A stretch of 64,000 nucleotides of DNA from Ignelater luminosus (lineage: Eukaryota > Arthropoda > Insecta > Coleoptera > Elateridae): contig VTPC01001059.1 of assembly GCA_011009095.1 (NCBI GenBank), forward strand, positions 142,042-206,041, in the 5' to 3' direction. Both the position numbers and the translations under genes were made by a program. How positions within the stretch are numbered: position 1 is the first letter of the stretch; each line of letters starts with the position of its first letter. Below are positions 11,743 through 23,000 of the stretch, in pieces. The notes under the pieces were generated by a model. It did no database searches and was not told the DNA's origin. It was given only the letters and a program-made list of their open reading frames with translations.

Positions 11743-12490
11743 TACCTACGAAGTATCTAACCTTAATAACTGAATTATTCGCTTTTGCTAATGATGTTGC
11801 AATATTAACCCAAAATGTAGACATTCAACAGGCGACAGCTCAAATAGAAGTTGCAAAGGGCATAATTGAACAATGGGGCAACAAGTGGAACATTAAGTTA
11901 AATCCTGCCAAAGCGACAGCAAAGATTAAACATGGTGTCTTGTACAAATGCTAACTGCCTAAACTTCAAAGACGCTCAGGTCAAATAATTATTTAGGACT
12001 ATGTATGGATAACATTAACCTGGGAAGCCGACACAAGCAAAAAGCTTAGTGAAGTTTATGCAAAGCTTAGCGTTTTATACCCTCTTTTAAATAGAAAATC
12101 CTTTCTTAAGATTAAATATAGTGTCTTGTACAAATGTTTACTGTGGCCAATTATTACATACGCTAACGTAAACTGAGGTATAGCATCTAAAACCAATATT
12201 GAAAAGGTACAAAGATTTCAAAATAAAATTCTATGCGTAATATGCGTTGGTTCGTAGTTTGTGAGAAACAATCAATTAGATAAAGAACTGTATTTATATA
12301 TCTAATCAAAAATGTGCCAAAAATTATTTAAAAAAACTTAAGTAATTGCTTAATTTTCTGTGTAATATATTTGGAAAGAGGACAACGAACACAACTAGGC
12401 CTTTTAAGACAAAAAGACCTCTACACGGCTGTTTGGCAACTTCAGAAGACTCACCAAATAGTGATAATAGTGATAATAAATAACTGTTTA

Positions 12491-15400
12491 GTTAAAATAA
12501 ACATCGAAAACTTTTAGAGTGATGCTGAATTTAAAATTACTTGGGTTTATTCCTACTTCTTAATATTGTTATAAACTCAACAGTTAGCTATGTTGTGCAG
12601 AACAGTAATGCTGAACGGACATAATATGTATATTTTTGAGATGTTTTTTTGTTAGAATTGAGATAGGTCAACTTTACTTTTTGACATAGTTTCCAAGTAA
12701 GGTTCTAGTTTATTGCTTTTCTTTCTTAGAGTTCTGATAATTTACAACCTTGTCTCGTGAAGAGTTGAAACTACTAAACAAACTTTAAGATTGTGAACGG
12801 GCTGGAAAGGTTTTAGCACATTAAAGGGAAGCCCGTATTTATTTTAATTGTACGTAAGAGTAGTTTTCCGTGAATTGAACCCTTGGATATTATTACTAAA
12901 ACTAGAATCCAATAAAAAATTGAAATTTGATATGAGCTTTAAAAGAAGCTGAAGTCAAAAGGGTAGTTCCATTATGACTTTGTAAATATTTGTATAGAAC
13001 AGAATTTTTAAAGGTGTTCAAAAATAATTTGAGCCTAAGCTAATGAGTTTGTTACTCTTGTGAGATAGCACTCATTTTCGTACCACACCTATTAGCAACG
13101 AGGTAGATAGTTTCTTGGGTTTACAACAATGTTTTGTTTTTCTACTTCAGTGTAGAGTAGAGATTTTCTTAATAGACATAAATGTTTGTATTTCTTGACC
13201 TACTTTTTAAATAGATGCCGAGAAGTTTTAGGAAAATAACACTAGAAAGGTACAAAATCAATTACTATATTCATGCACTAATTGAAAAAATTAACTGTTA
13301 AAGTATCTTTCTATTTAAGGTAGAAGTTTGTAAAGAACATCCTAAACCCCCTACTCATACGACTCCAAAGAAGAGCTTGCTGAAGTAGAATGTTAATAAC
13401 TGCTAGTGTGCATTGTTATTCATTAAGAGAACTGCTTGAAGCTATTTGCAAACAAGACTGGAACCGTTGTCTCCAACTGTCATCTTCTAAGCTGATATTA
13501 AACTTAGGACATGCTACAGGAACTTGAGTGGGAATTTCTCCTACTATTGTCATTTGATTATTATTTCTATGAGTTCACATTAGACACATCAGACTGACCG
13601 ACTAAATTGTTGGTTGATTGTGTATACCAAAACTGGCATTCTCCAATCCAATTATAAACAAAGTCCTTCACTACGATTGCATTGTGTGAACTTTTGTGAA
13701 TTAAGATCAAAGATATTGTTTTAATTTAAAAATGGAAATTTACCTCTAGCTACAAAGAACTACTTTGATCTGTAAAAGAGAATAAGAAAAAGGAAATGAA
13801 CAGTCTAGAGAATTGTTCTATCACATTCACTCGTTTTATACCTTTGTAAAAAATTAAGTTTTAAGCAAGAAGATTAGGCTTACATCTTTGGGAAAATTTT
13901 CTTACATGGATGAATAAAGCGTTAAGAACTTCCAGCTGAAATTTCTCCTTTCAATCTCTTTTGTTAAAATATAATAAATCCTAATCTTAAGTGAGATTAT
14001 CTGCATATGAAACTTGGTGAGCTTTAATAGATGTCTGAAACAGAAACGTATTTGTCTAAAATACAAACAGTATCTAAGAGCTATAAATAGCCAGCTTTAG
14101 TGCTTAGTAAAGCGACGGCCCTCTTCTCCACAAACCTCTCTTTGTAAATTAATGCTGAAAAGACAAGCCAACCGCGTGATTAATTCAGAGTGACGACGGT
14201 GTTGGGGGGCTCTTTGCTGTTTTAACCCACTATATCCTTGACATATATATAGCTGCACACTATCTTTTGAAATCTTATAATCATTATTCTGATACTCTTC
14301 CACTGTATCGTCTTTACTAATATGTAGTATACTCAAAATGAAATCAGTTTCCACTAATTATTAATTAATTATATTGGTAACAAACAAATTAGAAATTAAA
14401 TTCATCTTAATTTAAAACACTGTTTGCTTCTTTAAACGCCAGATTCAATGTCAGAATTGCTTTAAATTCATCACGAGAAAACAAATCAAATTAAATTAAT
14501 AACATCCTGACAGTTCTAAAAGCGTTGATGTATATCAAATTTTAAATAATTTAACTTGAAGACAAAATAAGATGAGATTCTAAGTAATTACCCTTCATAA
14601 CAAAACATTCTCTGCTACGATAACAATAAAAGCTTGATGGAGGCGTCAGATTACTAAACTATCTGGTTGTAATCAGATGCAGATGGAAAACAGTAGAGCA
14701 AGTTCGAGGTACATTTTTATTAATGATTATTATTTTCGAGATATAAGCTTTGAAACAAATACTTTAGATATGACTAGAACCACTGTAATTAATATGCCTA
14801 TAAAATGGGAGTGGACAGATCTAACAAACACAAAATTCAATTCAAACATTAATTTAGAGAAACAGATAAACCTGCAGCAGTAGAAAGTTATAACAATATT
14901 ATAAGAATGAGAAATGGAAAAGCGTTCGTTTCTCATTTTAAAGTTATTCCTAAAAGGTCATCTCATCTGGATCAGCAGTGGTTCAGCTGACAGTTGATTC
15001 GAAATTCAACAAAGAACTTGTCATAAACCTTACATTTGGTGTGACAATAAAAGAAAAAAAATTCCATCCGTCTATACAAAAGCTTTAAAGTTATTTTAGT
15101 TTAGCCTACTTCAAACAACTCTGGAGTGTGCTACGATCAGAAGGGAGTGTCCATATGCGTAAATGTCCCAAGGGTTTCTCCCAAAGTTTACAAGTTCAGA
15201 ATAGTATTACATTAATTTATCGTTTAACTAAATTTTACTATGCTAAATTAAAAAGACTTTAGAAACAACTGTAAATAAATAAATAAGAAATAAATAGGCG
15301 AAAAGGTGACCCTTTACAACAACCTTCAACTTAGAAAGTGAGATCTTTACGATACATTCGTATTTAGTAGATCTATTCAAAAGAAATGCAATTCCAGAAG

Positions 15401-16310
15401 TTGCTTAAGTAGGTGAACATTGGTATCTCTAGCAGTTGCAATGGAAATTAATTGGTGTTTGTTTTAGTAGACGGTATTATACAGAGTTCTACTTAAAATG
15501 TTTTAAGAATTTAAATTAAGTATTAAAATGAAACATCTACGTTTGTAAAACCCTAGACCTTTAAAACTCTTGCAAGTTTTTGATTACCCTAATTGAGCTT
15601 TTGTAGTCTTGAAGATCACTACCTTTTAGACTTGGGTAAAAAAATAAAAGAGAAGAGTCCAGGTAGCTTCTCTGCTAAGCAAAAGACATTGGAAGAAATG
15701 TATATTATTTCTCCTTCTTTGGTGAAAGTTTTAAAAGTATTTATCAATTAAACTGCATAATTTTCAACCACTTTCATGAGTTAGTTACTAGAAAATCCTT
15801 TTAACTAAATTTTGTCCGCAGTCCTATTTGGCAACCTTGGAAGTACGATTTAAAGGGAAAGAAAACAGATTTTTTATTTTCTAGCAGTTCAGCAGACTTC
15901 GGTAGCTGTTCTGAAATTTTCAACTTATACCTGCGCTTCTTTAATTTTTATTCTCAATTCTGTGGGTTCATTTGGTTTCTCTCTATAGTTATACTTGACA
16001 GAAAACTTTAGCGGAATACTGTTGGATTGCACCTGAAATTTGTGCAAGTCAAAAAGTACCGTTGAATCATATTTTGGATAAGATTCCTGCCTGCATTGGA
16101 AATCTTATAGTGTTAAAGAAATATGTGCTTTTACCAGAGTAAGAACTTGACATGAATGCTTCTTGTCTAATCGAGTTTGTTCAACATTCTTTCTTGTTTG
16201 TTAGTTTTTTAAAGTTAGTAATTTTATAGATATTGAGAGGAAAAGACGTTATATGCACATATAGTAACTAGTCAAATTATGTAAAGTGATGCATAATCAC
16301 TTCATATACT
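12491..16310. other. No gene seen
   Basis: This is AT-rich sequence. A minus-strand frame at 14097-14354 (85 codons) and a plus-strand frame at 14677-14883 have no recognisable motifs, and I see no TIR or LINE pattern. Confidence 0.45.
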
Positions 16311-16319
16311 GTCTAATGC

Positions 16320-16710
16320 CACACTGCTGCAAATTTCCAAAAGGTCGTTATTCTTTCCAGGAATTAGCATCTTCACGTCTTCTAACATTGTTTCAGCAAG
16401 TTTTGAGCAACACTAGAAATCAGTATCAATCCACAAAAACAGCTGTTTTATAAGTCTTAATTGTTGCAGATACTATAAGACGATTAGTATCTCCCAAATG
16501 TGATGCCATATTGGATATTATCTGTGTTTTGCTTGTGATGGCAAGAAACTTTTTTGTAAAGCAAGACTGTATAAATCTCGCTAATCTTGACTCATAGCAG
16601 TCATCAAACACAACAATCATTTTTTCGGCTGAGTAGTTGCACTTTGCACATGACACGTATTTTTTAAAGACTTGGCCGTAAGTGTTATCGACAGTGTAGA
16701 GTTACGTTTG
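16320..16710 (-). pseudogene. Nuclease-like DTD family fragment, transposon-associated
   Basis: The minus-strand translation runs TYGQVFKKYVSCAK, EKMIVVFDDCYES, ITSKTQIISNMASHL, RLIVSATIKTYKTAVFVDTDF and then ETMLEDVKMLIPGKNN. The pattern VVFD.Y.E, then FI/II..L..HL, IV..A and V.V.DTD resembles arthropod transposon-associated proteins with a C-terminal DTDLLVLL motif. To me these suggest a PIN/FEN-like nuclease core. A stop follows DTDF. The upstream, N-terminal side ends at the TIR of the next element (16729), so that element interrupted this gene. The family call is by memory of the motif order and is tentative. Confidence 0.45.
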
Positions 16711-16728
16711 GGTCCAAATCGACTCGCT

Positions 16729-18585
16729 CAACGAAAACCGTAGTAACTCAAAATTGGCAGTTTTGAGAAAAAATGTACTTAAAACTTTAAAGTACTGCCA
16801 AAAATCAGTTTATGTGGATACCAATAAAATGTTTGGGTTAGCTAACGATTGTATTGGTCAAAGTAAGGTGAATGAAAAGAAATCAATCTATTTCACTTAC
16901 AAGTAAGCTTTGAGTGAGTTACTGTCTTATTCGGTGGAACAAAATGAAAGAAAGTTGAATTAGATTAAAATGAAACTTTTTTATTAACAACATAGAATAG
17001 TATTTCTTTAAAATGACTTTAAGATAAAGAAAATATTTCTTATTCTGAGTCTTTCTCATCTTCTAAATCCATTTCTATGTTTTCTGTATCGTCAGGAGCT
17101 GTTTTCCGAGACTTTAAAGATTTGTAAAAGATACATGGTATGAGATACATACATGAGATTCTTGTAATTCCAACTTTTCTGAATTACCAGCCAAAGGATA
17201 TATGGAACATATTTCACATTGGTCCTTTTTCGGTTTGAAGAAGCGGATACTAAATTCTTCATTGAATATGTCCCGGTCTCAAAATGGCATTTTGTTGTAC
17301 GTTGCTAAGGTTACAAAATTCCAAATAAAGTCGAAACATTTTCTGAATGTTAAGCCCTTCTTCTAAATACATTTTTTGGGAATTTTTTCTAATGAAACTT
17401 TTAGAAAAAGGTTAATATGGTTCCCTACAACATCCCTGATATTTTTGCTTATGGCATTAGGGCGATGACTGTGTTTCTCTTGCAGATCAAAAGGTATTGT
17501 CCCAGCTTTTTGTACCTTTGATAAGTCTATCGTTACCCAAGTCTCTGAAATGGATAGGGTGTTCAAGAACATGACTTTACATACCTTCTTTTCAACATCA
17601 TCATCATAAACAGTCACCTGCTTTTTATCTCTTTGCTATACTAATCTTACAATATACTCGTAATTCCATTGCCAGGTATGGTCTCCAAAGCTCCAGAATC
17701 CCGTAAAAGTTGTTTTTCTTGCGTCTTCATTATTATTTTCAGAACACTTCAGCCTACAGCTTCTTTTAAATGTTTCAGTCATTTTGCTTTGGGCTATTGT
17801 TTTCAGTTTTCTATTTTTATACTCTAATCTAAGACTTGAAAGTTTTTTCGACTTAACATTCAGACACATTTCTCAGTCTTTTCTTGTTTGTTTTTTCTTT
17901 AACCTTAATCTTACGCTTTCCTTTAGGATTATAATTGGATTGACTAGGATCATTCTCTAAGTCGTTCAATTGTGGCACAAAATCTGGATCTTTATCAGAG
18001 TCATTGCAAAATAGACTTTCTTCGGATGACTCAGATTCGAATTCATTGCATATATTTCTTGAATGTGTTTCGTTTTTAATATAGGAACGGGCTAAAATGA
18101 AAGTAAATTAAACTTTTCACCCTGTGAAAATTGAAATAATACACATACTATTCTTCAGTTCAGTTAGATCTTGTGTTTGTTTGGTAACCAGAAATGAACA
18201 ACTTCAGTCGGTGTTCAAAGATTAACCCAGCAATAGCTTTATATTAGTACTGTTATTAAAAACCAACTGCAATTAACTTACTTTCATTTTGTTTAAAGAC
18301 CTTTTGGGCATTTTGTAGAATTAATCGGCTTCTAGAATTCATCTCTGGTGTGAAATTTCAAATCAGCAACACTAAACGACTACCTACCATACTGCAGAAT
18401 ATGACACAACATAATTATAACCTCACTTTTGCTTTGAGTTACTATAGAACACTATTGTACATTTGGTTGGCTAATTAGTCTTTTTATGAGATACGGCTTT
18501 GTTCTGCGATAGAACACATCAAAACAAATTCAAATATAGCAGTAACTCAAATTGTCCAAAAATTGAGTTACTACAGTTTTTGTTG
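16729..18585 (-). mobile_element. 1.86-kb TIR element with a truncated DUF7869-type gene
   Basis: The left end reads CAACGAAAACCGTAGTAAC and the inverted right end CAACAAAAACTGTAGTAAC. Both are followed by a further imperfect match (ACTCAA..TTTGAG). The element carries a minus-strand gene with introns and a poly(A) signal at 16978-16983. No clear target duplication is visible (GACTCGCT on the left, GGTACGTT on the right). It interrupts the DTD-family fragment on its left, and Ty1/copia remains lie on its right. Confidence 0.65.
17040..18342 (-). pseudogene. Spliced transposase-like gene, N-terminal half only
   Basis: Exon 1 (18342-18282) encodes MNSRSRLILQNAQKVFKQNE and ends at a GTAAGT donor. 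Exon 2 starts at 18091 after a TTTTAG acceptor and joins in frame. It begins with an acidic stretch (SESSEESLFCNDSDKDPDF) and a Lys-rich segment. One frameshift near 17870 leads to CRLKCSE, FWSFGDHTWQW and, past a single TAG at about 17635, KVCKVMFLNTL and GTIPFDLQEKHSHRPNAIS. Further blocks are YLEEGLNIQKMFRLYLEFC and FFKPKKDQCEIC. A GTATGT donor near 17150 then joins an acidic last exon (SRKTAPDDTENIEMDLEDE) ending at TAA 17040. The DMQQ, DSC.GQNKN and FGRIEK blocks of longer relatives are absent. The DUF7869 label is from memory. Confidence 0.6.
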
Positions 18586-18639
18586 GGTACGTTGAAATGA
18601 TGCCAGGGCTTTAGGAAGCTTTAATACAATCGATTTAAT

Positions 18640-20020
18640 TCCCTTCGTCGGGAAGAAATTACTAAACAAGGATGAAGGTGTGATGACAGTTTGTAAAACA
18701 GATAGATACTTTGCAAGTTACTTGTTACTCCAAAAGATAGAGATTATTTTGCAAAACAACTGTATTTTATTTAAATATTCGCGGCTTTATCTTAACTGTG
18801 TGATACATTTAGCTTTCCTCTTGAGCTGTATTATATCGGTTATCTCAGTTAAGTTGCAGTTTGGTTTTCTAGTTCCTTTTAGATATCGCAGAATCGTCTT
18901 GACAGGATTCCAATAAGCAGGCTCACTGCGTAGCAAGTTTTACAACATTGCAAAAACTGACAAAATAATAGCAGGATTTTAGCTACTTCTTGGTATGAAA
19001 ACTTGTAATATCTTGACAACGTTTGTTAAGCCGGCGACGCCTTTGCTAGCTTTTTCTCTGAGGACTAATAGGATAGTGAAGAGGTTTTACCATCTTAAGT
19101 ACATCAGGTTGCTGATCGATAGAGATTTATTATTTTTGTGTCCAAGAAATATCTTGCCTTTCTGATGTCCTTTATCTTGAGCTTCTTCATTAGTTGCTGC
19201 TTTAGGTTGTTCGTGGAGTTTGAGTTTCTGTTACAATTGATCAGATCGTCGACGTAAATTGCACAGATCAGTATGCCAGTGCCTTTAATATTGTAATTAA
19301 AGCAACGATCAGTTTCTGGCTGACTTCTTTAGATCTGTCAATTAAGTTTAATTGCCCATCAATCCTGCCAAGGGAACTAAGTGCTTTCTTCAGTAATCCT
19401 GGAAGTTTTATTAGTTGAGTTGTGTAGGTGATGTAGTCGTCTAAGACATTTTGGATATAGTCTTTCTCCTTTTCCTCAGTGTGTAAGTTTCGAAATATTT
19501 CCTAAGAGCGTTAGTATAGCAGAAAGGTAGTAGTAAACCAGTAGACTAATGACAATGTCTCACTTAAAACTGGTTTAGACTGCTTTTTACAGCTTGGTTA
19601 ATATACTTCCTACTAATACAGTGAAATATGCAATGAGAAAAATAGAAGAAATTTTAACAACAAAAAACCTTCCTTGCTCAGATTTCAAACATACTCCATT
19701 TTTTGAAATCGGTGCTCGATACGAAAATGCTGGCTACCTTGTGATTTCCACATTTTTTATATTGTAACAAGCAATAGGACTTTCCAATTAAAAATATGTA
19801 AATCTTTCAGATTTGGTTTCTTACCTGATTGCATCTTAAACGGAGTTTTATCGATTGCACACTTGATTGGCAACCGATTAAGCAAATATATGGGCTGTAG
19901 AGACAGCTTCAGCCAAAACATTGTTTTGCAGATCAGACTCTATTAGTATAGAGCAAGCTTTTTTGATGATAGTGCTGAATGCTTTAAACGGGTAAGAAGT
20001 CAGCATATTAACAAAATTTG
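18640..20020 (-). pseudogene. Ty1/copia pol remnant
   Basis: On the minus strand from 20010, an integrase C-terminal segment reads ACSILIESDLQNNVLAEAV, then TAHIFANRLPIK, DKTPFKMQSGKKPNLKDL and more. These match the LL....L...FWAEAV.TA..L.NR.P....KTPFE.W.G.KPN block of copia elements. Further down, 19300-19090 gives ILICAIYVDDLINC, the reverse transcriptase YVDD motif, followed by KQQLMKKLKIKDIRKARYFL. Near 18930 is WNPVKTILRYLKGTR, the start of the RNase H region. The stretches between are deleted or frameshifted. No LTRs or primer site are visible, so it is a truncated, dead fragment. Confidence 0.7.
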
Positions 20021-20029
20021 AAACAAATA

Positions 20030-23000
20030 GTTAACGTAACAAATAATAATGTACAATTATTTAAAATAAAATAAAATAAAGATTGAAATAAAAAATTTTA
20101 ATTTGAAGCTTCCATGCTGCAACCAATATCGAGAAATTTTAAAACAAATATAAATTGACTGTTACAAAACTAAATTGAACCATCGACCCATTTATAAAGG
20201 GCAAAGGAAGTGACACAATTTCTTTAGTTGCTTGTAATGCGAGAAATAAAGAGTACGACAGCAAACCCAGTTTTGTTAAATAAGTTACGTTACTATCAAG
20301 TTGTAGAATATCAAGTAAAAACTTTTAAATTTATGAGTCACAGAAATGGCTAGACAAAACTATTAACAAAGAAAAAGGTGTGTGAAAGAATAGAAGCTTT
20401 AATGTAGAACAAGACGTAGCGTAGTTTCCGAAAAACAATAATGTTACAGGTTTTTATATCTACTTCTGGTATGGTTTTATTATAATAAAGCTTCTAACCT
20501 TTCAAATTATCTACAAAATGGAAACTGAAATACAGTTGTATATATTCAGATGGCATCTGGAGCTTTCGCTTCAACTGCTTGCTCTTCTCAGTATTTTATA
20601 GTTTTTGCTACTTTTAGTGATGGAGACCCAGGAGTACTAATTGAAGTAGACTGTAATAATAATAGTGTAAATGCTTCTTACGTTTTTTGCAGTTGTGTGG
20701 TAGTTATAACAGCAACCCAATTTTCTATAATGTTTACTGTTACAGTCGTTTCTTCTGAAAATTTTCGAATTATTTCCTTTTATATAAGGTTATTTATAGT
20801 TTAAATCAAGGTTGTATATTAGGGCGGCTTTTTGTGTTCGCTTGTATTAATTTGCATTTATCGACAGATCTGAAGAACACAAGCAAACGCTTAACCGCTT
20901 TAAACCATAAAGCGTCTGTCTATACCAGACCCTCAAGATCGAGGTCTTTGTTAGATTTAGCAAGAAAATGAAATTATGCTCTAGCAATTTGCTATAGATA
21001 ACTGGGAAATGGTCTATAATCTTAACAATGGGGTTAAGCTTTGTAGAATAATGTAAACGATATGACACGAGGGCATTGTCCGATTTTCACTACATTACGA
21101 GCTTTGGCTTTGTTCCCAAAGCTATATATAGAATTAAAGCTTTATTGTTTTACCCTTTGAAGGTTCACATACAACTGGAAGGCTTATTTATTATTAATTT
21201 TAATTTCGTTTTCATTGGCCTGTCCATTATCAATTCGATAAAAATTTAGGAGTTTATAAAAATGTTTAGACCTACAAATTTTTTGTCCTTTTAGCAGCTT
21301 TGATTTATTAAGAGTTTTTCCTGAAAATACGAGATATTTAAAAGAATCTTTGCTGTGCGTCATAACAAGGTTCCGCTGCTAGTAGTTCATTTAAATATTT
21401 ACTTTTTGAACTGGAGGAAATCAGATCTCTCAGGCTGTCAACGCTTAAAGTGTAAAGGTTGGGACTCGGCTTCCGGTTTAACTTGATATTGCGTTTCCTT
21501 AACATTTTCTCACTTTGAAGTGATGCTCGAGATCCATTTTGGAATGTTTAAAATATTAAAAGCTACCGGGAGACTTTAAACTGTGAATTTCGGATTATAA
21601 TGACTTTATTTGCAAATCTTTCGTTTGCTTTTACACTTTGAGTTAGAATAGAAAAAAGAAAGGAATTTAGACGAAAATATTGCTACCTAACTTTATACTA
21701 AGAAAAGAATGTCTGTTAGATTTCATTTCGATAAAAAAAGACGTTAAAGTTTTTATTTAAAAAGAAAACATGGTAGAACTTCTTTTTGTTGAGATTTTCT
21801 AGAAAGAATGTTTTTCCTTAGTTTTGTATCTGGTAAAAGGGATTTTAGTAAACCAAAGGAAGACAAGGATTCGTTTTTGCAATATAGGATTTACTTTTAT
21901 TATAATATTGAAGAGACTTTTAAATGATCGATGGGGTTCAGACATGGCATGCGTTTCAGTTGTTTCGTTACTCGATAGTGTTTATCTGGATACTTGACAT
22001 TTTAATGCCGTTGTTTATTACTGCCGAAGTAAGTAAAAGTTTATATTTAACAAATAAATCCGAGATTTTCAAAATGTTTCTAAACTATAAAATGTTACCA
22101 TTGTCTTATTTCAGGTCTAACTGAGTATATCAATTTTCATAAAGAAAGGACAATCGTGTAAAAAGCTTATTCTCTTTTTATTAATAGGATTCTTCCGTCC
22201 TTATTCTTAATGTTTTCACTTCCTTAGCAGACTTTTTTGTTCTGCTTCATTAATTTATGAATCACTTCATTTACACAAAATCTCATTTTTCAGTTTGTAG
22301 ATTTAATGAATACGTGATTAATATTGTCTTGAAAATGAGGCTACTAACTATAAGAAAGAAAAAGAAGCTGAACTCTTACAGAACTAATAATTGTAATGAC
22401 TAATGAAATTAAAGACATACGTTTTTCTCAATAACACTTTTATGGCAAACAGTCAGTATCAGTAGGTAATGCTACTAATAGAAGGGCTCTGCAGATTTTG
22501 GTACAACCACTGCGGCACTATTAGAAATGTTATAATTAGATTAACGCGTTGCGCTTTGCACTAAATACATATAAGTACTTTAGAAAAATCTTTACAATGT
22601 GTAACCATTTCCTATTGTCTCTTGCCTTCTTTTTTAATTTTCTGTAAATGACATAGTCATTTCTGAAAGAGCACTGAATGGAGGTCTTTACGTCAAGAAA
22701 GCAGGTAAGAATGAACCGCCTTATTTTCTACGTTAAACATTTAAATTCTTCTGCTGAATCCCTCTGAAAGTCAAAGGTAAAGCCTATGAAAAGGATTGAG
22801 AACATAAAGATCTTAACAAAGTAGTGCCATATAAATATTACAAATCTGATTCCCAAGGCAAGCCATGTCTAGGGCTAGGTAATTCCAGTTTTGCTAACGA
22901 TTTGAGCTTTCTAATCACAACTTCTCTTCCTTTTTTTTCTGTGAATAATAAAATAGGCTAACCACAACAATGCAAAATTTCATTTTCTTGTTGACCGACG

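Larger units (their letters stand above)
8520..12330 (+). pseudogene. LINE ORF2 reverse transcriptase remnant, split
   Basis: Upstream of the first insertion, translations give RPGKAFAEPSTYRPVSLLSTLSN, here read in two pieces because the frame breaks. These are followed by GVVVDITPAIDKM, the palm A motif, with the usual A-F-D changed to A-I-D. After both insertions the frame resumes near 11755 with ITELFAFANDVAILTQ, the catalytic YADD motif altered to FAND. It continues with GNKWNIKLNPAKA. The thumb region follows at 12080-12320 with LLNRKS, VLYKCLLWPIITYA, QNKILCVI and FVRNNQLDKELYLYI. Loss of the first catalytic Asp, plus stops, makes it dead. Confidence 0.75.
6140..12490 (+). mobile_element. 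Decayed Jockey-type LINE, split by two DNA elements
   Basis: Recognisable parts occur in the canonical order on the plus strand: a GC-richer leader (6140-6607), ORF1, and ORF2 with endonuclease, reverse transcriptase and thumb/C-terminal regions. The 3' end carries a GATAATA/TAA-rich tail near 12455-12485. ORF2 is interrupted by a long-TIR transposon (8951-11095) and a MITE (11109-11742). The total length without these is about 3.6 kb, shorter than a full Jockey element, so internal deletions are present as well. Both ORFs carry many stops and frameshifts. Clade assignment (Jockey group) is by motif recognition only. Confidence 0.75.
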
